From Pseudomonas sp. PB101 (GTDB lineage: Bacteria > Pseudomonadota > Gammaproteobacteria > Pseudomonadales > Pseudomonadaceae): a stretch of 64,000 bases of DNA. This document shows positions 60,761 through 64,000 of this stretch, piece by piece. Position 1 is the first letter of the stretch; the number at the start of each line of letters is the position of its first letter. A program made the position numbers and the translations under genes. The stretch lies in assembly GCF_009764265.1 (NCBI RefSeq), contig NZ_RWIR01000021.1, forward strand, positions 1 to 64,000, read 5' to 3'. The notes beneath the pieces were generated by a model that ran no database searches, was not told where the DNA came from, and saw only the letters and a program-made list of their open reading frames with translations.

Positions 60761-61704
60761 CGCAGCTTCTCCGCCACACGCATGACAGCGCTACGGGAAC
60801 GTGGGTTGGCTTTGAGTTCGGCGTCGGAGGCCGTCTGCGCTTTGCCATGGACTTTGATTTTCGGTTCGAAAGCGACGTGCCGAACCGGCAGGTTGCGCGG
60901 CAGGTTGTCGGCTTCGCCTTTCACCAGCTTGCGCATGAACAGTTTGACGATGCGGTCTTCCAGCGAATGGAAGCTGATCACCACCAGGCGGCCGCCCACT
61001 TCCAGGCACTCCAGCGCGGCTTCGAGGCCGGTCTCCAGATCACCCAGTTCGTTGTTGACGTGAATACGCAAGCCCTGGAACGCGCGGGTTGCCGGGTTCT
61101 TGCCCTTTTCCCACGCCGGGTTGGCGACCTTCAGGACTTCCGCCAGGTCACCGGTGCGCTCGAATGGCTTGATGTCGCGGCGCTCGGCCACGGCACGGGC
61201 CATGCGACCGGAAAAACGCTCTTCGCCGTATTCCTTGAAAACACGGGCGATTTCTTCCACGGGAGCAGTGTTGACGAATTCAGCTGCGCTGATGCCACGG
61301 GACGGGTCCATGCGCATGTCCAGCGGGCCATCGTTGAGGAAGCTGAAGCCGCGCTCAGGGTCGTCGAGCTGTGGCGAGGACACGCCAAGATCCAGCAGCA
61401 CGCCGCTGACCTTGCCGGCCAGACCGCGCTCGGCGACTTCCGAACCGAGCTCGGCAAAGCTGCGCTGCACAACGACAAAGCGGCCGTCTTCGGCCGCTAG
61501 CGTCTGCCCGGTGGCAATCGCTTGTGGATCTTTGTCGAACCCGAGCAAGCGACCATCGGGACCGAGCTGGCTGAGGATCAACCGGCTGTGTCCGCCGCGC
61601 CCGAACGTACCGTCCAGATAGCAGCCATCAGGACGTACGGCGAGAGCCTCGACGGCTTCGTCAAGCAGTACGGTGATGTGGTTAAAGCCGCTATCAATAG
61701 TCAC
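60757..61704 (-). CDS. rsmH: 16S rRNA m4C1402 methyltransferase RsmH (MraW)
   Basis: A 315-residue SAM-dependent methyltransferase acting on C1402 of 16S rRNA, the same nucleotide that RsmI (encoded at the right end of the window) 2'-O-methylates. N-terminal [13 protein letters not shown] and [14 protein letters not shown] (SAM loop), [19 protein letters not shown] and [14 protein letters not shown] are present. It overlaps mraZ by 4 bases. Confidence 0.97.
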
Positions 61705-62156
61705 AGGATCAAATCACGCAGTTCTTCAGGCATGGCGCCCGGTTGTTGAATAGCAGCCAGGTCAGCGGCAGAAACCGCGCTCCAGGCATCCTCGTCCCAC
61801 AATTGGAACTTGTTCAGTTGGCCTACCAACATCGCGCGCTTATCCAACTTGGCATATTCACGAAGACGCGGCGGAACCAGAAAACGACCACTGCCATCGA
61901 GCTCGAGGTCGACGGCATTACCAATCAGCAAACGTTGCAGGCGGCGGTTCTCTTCGCGAAGCGAAGGCAGTGCGCGCAGTTTGGTTTCAATAATTTCCCA
62001 CTCATCGAGGGGGTAAACACATAAACAAGGATCAACGGCATCAATTGTCACGATCAATTGACCGGAACTGCGCGAATCGAGCTCGTCACGGTACCGGCTC
62101 GGCATGGCGAGACGGCCCTTTGCATCGAGACTGATAGCGTTAGCTCCGCGAAACAC
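61701..62156 (-). CDS. mraZ: Transcriptional regulator MraZ
   Basis: A 151-residue protein with two SpoVT/AbrB-like swapped-hairpin domains ([20 protein letters not shown] and [19 protein letters not shown]). MraZ binds direct repeats upstream of its own operon and represses it; such repeats are visible here (62198-62222). First gene of the dcw cluster. Confidence 0.96.
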   Translation of the reverse strand: MFRGANAISLDAKGRLAMPSRYRDELDSRSSGQLIVTIDAVDPCLCVYPLDEWEIIETKLRALPSLREENRRLQRLLIGNAVDLELDGSGRFLVPPRLREYAKLDKRAMLVGQLNKFQLWDEDAWSAVSAADLAAIQQPGAMPEELRDLIL

Positions 62157-62197
62157 GTCAGCGTTTCTCCAAATTCTAGCGTTTTGAGCTCAAAAAA

Positions 62198-62222
62198 CCC
62201 ACTTCATGCCACTTTCCGCCAC
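62198..62222 (-). promoter_or_regulatory. Three MraZ-type direct repeats
   Basis: Minus-strand GTGGC, GTGGC and GTGGG at 62222-62218, 62212-62208 and 62202-62198, spaced exactly 10 bases. MraZ of E. coli binds TGGG-type repeats with the same period. They lie just downstream of the -10 element, where a bound repressor would block transcription. Confidence 0.8.
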
Positions 62223-62230
62223 TTGTGCAC

Positions 62231-62260
62231 ACTATAGGAATGCGCCCACCACACCGTCAA
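62231..62260 (-). promoter_or_regulatory. Sigma70 promoter of the dcw cluster (mraZ)
   Basis: TTGACG (62260-62255), an 18-base spacer, TATAGT (62236-62231). Both hexamers match the consensus at five of six bases. The mraZ start codon is about 75 bases downstream. Confidence 0.8.
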
Positions 62261-62510
62261 GGCGCGGATTAAAGGAAAAGCCTTACAGAACTGAGATTTA
62301 GGAGCCTTAACGGAGAGGTAACGAGAAACCGGCAGATGAAACTGCCCGATAACTTGAATCAGCACAGGAGGCTGCGTTCGGAAGTTAAAGTAATTTATTA
62401 AGAGTAAGATTTTTTTGGTATTACAAAAGAGGTTCTGCGGGTGAATGTGTAAGGAGGGAAATTGCTATCACTCTACCCCTTGCTCAAAGATTTAAGCAGA
62501 GGGGAGAAAA

Positions 62511-62866
62511 GGTGGAGAGTCGATCTGTAAGCCGGGTTCTGTCTTGAACAGTCATTCGTCTACGATGGCCATCACTGGACATCTTTAGCAACCTACCCGG
62601 TCCCAGCGCGGGCCACGCCTTGGGACCCTATTTGGTCTTGCTCCAAGTGGGGTTTACCTAGCCACGAACTGTTGCCAGACGTGCGGTGCGCTCTTACCGC
62701 ACCTTTTCACCCTTACCGGCGCCGAAGCGCTTAGGCGGTTATTTTCTGTGGCACTTTCCGTAGGCTCACGCCTCCCAGGCATTACCTGGCACTTCGCCCT
62801 ATGGAGCCCGGACTTTCCTCCCCCCCCTAATTTTCATAGAGGGCAGCGACTGTCCGATCGACTCTC
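62511..62866 (-). ncRNA. rnpB: RNase P RNA (M1, type A)
   Basis: Catalytic RNA that matures the 5' ends of tRNAs with protein RnpA. On the minus strand it begins AGAGTCGATCGGACAGTCGC, contains the invariant GAGGAAAGTCCGGGCTCC, GGTAAGGGTGAAAAGG and AACCCCACTTGGAGCAAGAC segments, and ends with AGAACCCGGCTTACAGATCG, whose last bases pair with the 5' end. Ends are placed from this pairing and are good to a few bases. Confidence 0.96.
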
Positions 62867-62874
62867 CGCCGCGA

Positions 62875-62903
62875 AGGTTACCGGCAGAGCGCCCGAAGAA
62901 CAA
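62875..62903 (-). promoter_or_regulatory. Promoter of rnpB
   Basis: TTGTTC (62903-62898), a 17-base spacer, TAACCT (62880-62875), about 9 bases before the 5' end of the RNA. It lies between the rsmI stop and rnpB. Confidence 0.65.
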
Positions 62904-62940
62904 GCGCCAAACGCCTATCAGCACACCTGCGCGTCGGGTT

Positions 62941-63813
62941 TTACTCGCCCTTCTGTTTATCCAGCGCGATCTGGTACAGCACATTCTTGCGCTCACCGGT
63001 GATTTGCGCCGCCAAAGCAGCCGCGCGCTTGAGCGGCATTTCTTCGAGCAGCAGGTTGAGAATGCGCATTGCCTCGCTGCTGACGGCGCCTTCCTCCTCC
63101 GGTGCAGACCAGCCCGCGACCAATACCACGCACTCGCCGCGCTGCTGGTTGCTGTCCGACTCGACGAACTCGCGCAGCTCGGCCAGCGGCAACCCCTTGA
63201 GGGTTTCAAAGGTCTTGGTCAGCTCGCGGGCAAGCAGCGCCGGGCGCTCGGGGCCGAACACCAGCTCCATGTCTTGCAGGCATTCCAGAATGCGATGCGG
63301 GGCCTCATAGAAGATCAATGTGCGAGGTTCTTCCTTGACCTGTTCAAGACGCGCACGCCGCCCCACCGCCTTGGCCGGCAGAAAACCTTCGAAAATGAAA
63401 CGGTCGGAAGGCAGCCCCGCCGCCGATAACGCTGCAATCAATGCGCAAGCACCCGGAACCGGTACCACATTGATGCCCGCCGCCCGTGCCTGCCGCACCA
63501 GGTGATAGCCCGGATCGGAAATCAGCGGCGTCCCGGCGTCGGAGATCAACGCCACATTGTCACCGGCAAGCAGACGCGTGATAAAGCGACTACCTTCATC
63601 CCGTTCGTTGTGCTCATGGCAGGCCGCCAACGGCGTCGAAATACCGAAGTGCTGCATCAAGCGCTGGGAATGGCGGGTGTCTTCCGCGGCGATCAAGGCC
63701 ACTTCACGCAGAATCTTCAGCGCCCGCGCACTGATGTCATCCAGGTTGCCGATGGGCGTCGCCACCACATAAAGCGAGCCAGCAGCGGAATTCAAAGCAC
63801 CTGGAGCAGTCAA
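62941..63813 (-). CDS. rsmI: 16S rRNA 2'-O-methyltransferase RsmI
   Basis: A 290-residue SAM enzyme (tetrapyrrole-methylase fold) that methylates the ribose of C1402 in 16S rRNA. Start taken as TTG 63813 because GAGG lies 7 bases upstream and the N-terminus becomes MTAPGALNSAAGSLYVVATP; the ATG at 63846 has no ribosome site. GNLDDIS, AAEDTRHSQRLM, LISDAGTPLISDPGY and the C-terminal RKNVLYQIAL segment mark the family. It is the only gene between rnpB and the window end. Confidence 0.93.
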   Translation of the reverse strand: MTAPGALNSAAGSLYVVATPIGNLDDISARALKILREVALIAAEDTRHSQRLMQHFGISTPLAACHEHNERDEGSRFITRLLAGDNVALISDAGTPLISDPGYHLVRQARAAGINVVPVPGACALIAALSAAGLPSDRFIFEGFLPAKAVGRRARLEQVKEEPRTLIFYEAPHRILECLQDMELVFGPERPALLARELTKTFETLKGLPLAELREFVESDSNQQRGECVVLVAGWSAPEEEGAVSSEAMRILNLLLEEMPLKRAAALAAQITGERKNVLYQIALDKQKGE

Positions 63814-64000
63814 AGCGCACACCTCATGATCGGTAAAAGTTGCCATTGTAGCGCGTAGCGAGGCTCACGATACGTGCGCGCACTGGCGGTTTCGGCGACC
63901 GTTTGTGCACTGGCGCAACATTTACACCAGCTAAATTGATCGATTCACGCCAGTAACATCGCGCCCCGGCCAGTGCTTGGGTACAATTCCACGCTAATTT

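Larger units (their letters stand above)
62157..62510. other. Intergenic region between mraZ and rnpB
   Basis: About 354 bases. Next to mraZ lie its promoter and MraZ repeats (62198-62260). The rest (about 62270-62510) is AT-rich, holds no ORF with a credible ribosome site, and near rnpB has an imperfect hairpin (CCCCT-TGCT with AGCA-AGGGG, about 62478-62506) that may end the rnpB transcript. Confidence 0.6.

Noticed and set aside
63960..64000. A promoter (TACAAT around 63982) for a gene beyond the right edge.
   Set aside because: No convincing -35 at the right distance and the downstream gene is outside the window.

Overview
The window is a high-GC gamma-proteobacterial chromosome segment. 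It most likely comes from a Pseudomonas of the fluorescens group. This is inferred from the complete alginate operon in Pseudomonas order, the division/cell-wall (dcw) cluster running from mraZ to lpxC, and many palindromic REP doublets of the GTGGGAGC/GTAGGAGC type.

Layout. 1-6.5 kb, mostly minus strand: a basic amino-acid ABC binding protein, moaC-moaD-moaE (molybdopterin synthesis), a PIN-PhoH ATPase and a divergent polysaccharide-deacetylase-like protein; then yaaA on the plus strand. 6.5-24 kb, plus strand: a long AT-rich regulatory and leader region followed by algD-alg8-alg44-algK-algE-algG-algX-algL-algI-algJ-algF-algA. Together these make GDP-mannuronate, polymerise and export it, then acetylate, epimerise and edit the chain. 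24-27 kb, minus strand: an orphan Tc-toxin C-subunit (TccC/RHS) gene with an AT-richer unrecognised C-terminal payload, meeting algA tail to tail. 27-29 kb: three small metabolic or hypothetical genes. 29-35 kb: an aromatic-acid-type efflux operon (outer-membrane factor, FUSC pump, DUF1656, HlyD adaptor; minus strand) divergent from a LysR regulator. 35-42 kb: a dispersed-repeat-like stretch, then an RND adaptor and pump with an overlapping OmpR-type two-component system. 42-44 kb: a small exported protein and a Cache-GGDEF diguanylate cyclase. 44-62 kb, minus strand: the whole dcw cluster, transcribed mraZ to lpxC, with a readable sigma70 promoter and three MraZ-type direct repeats. 62.5-62.9 kb: RNase P RNA. 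62.9-63.8 kb: rsmI.

The most unusual signal is the REP doublets (REPINs). I count 14 in the first 42.2 kb and none in the last 21.8 kb. Four lie inside the alginate operon, and one of those is read in frame at the 5' end of algK, between the ordinary start codon and the lipoprotein signal peptide. No REP-associated transposase (RAYT) gene was seen, so any movement would be in trans. All functional calls rest on sequence patterns and remembered family features; no database search was run.
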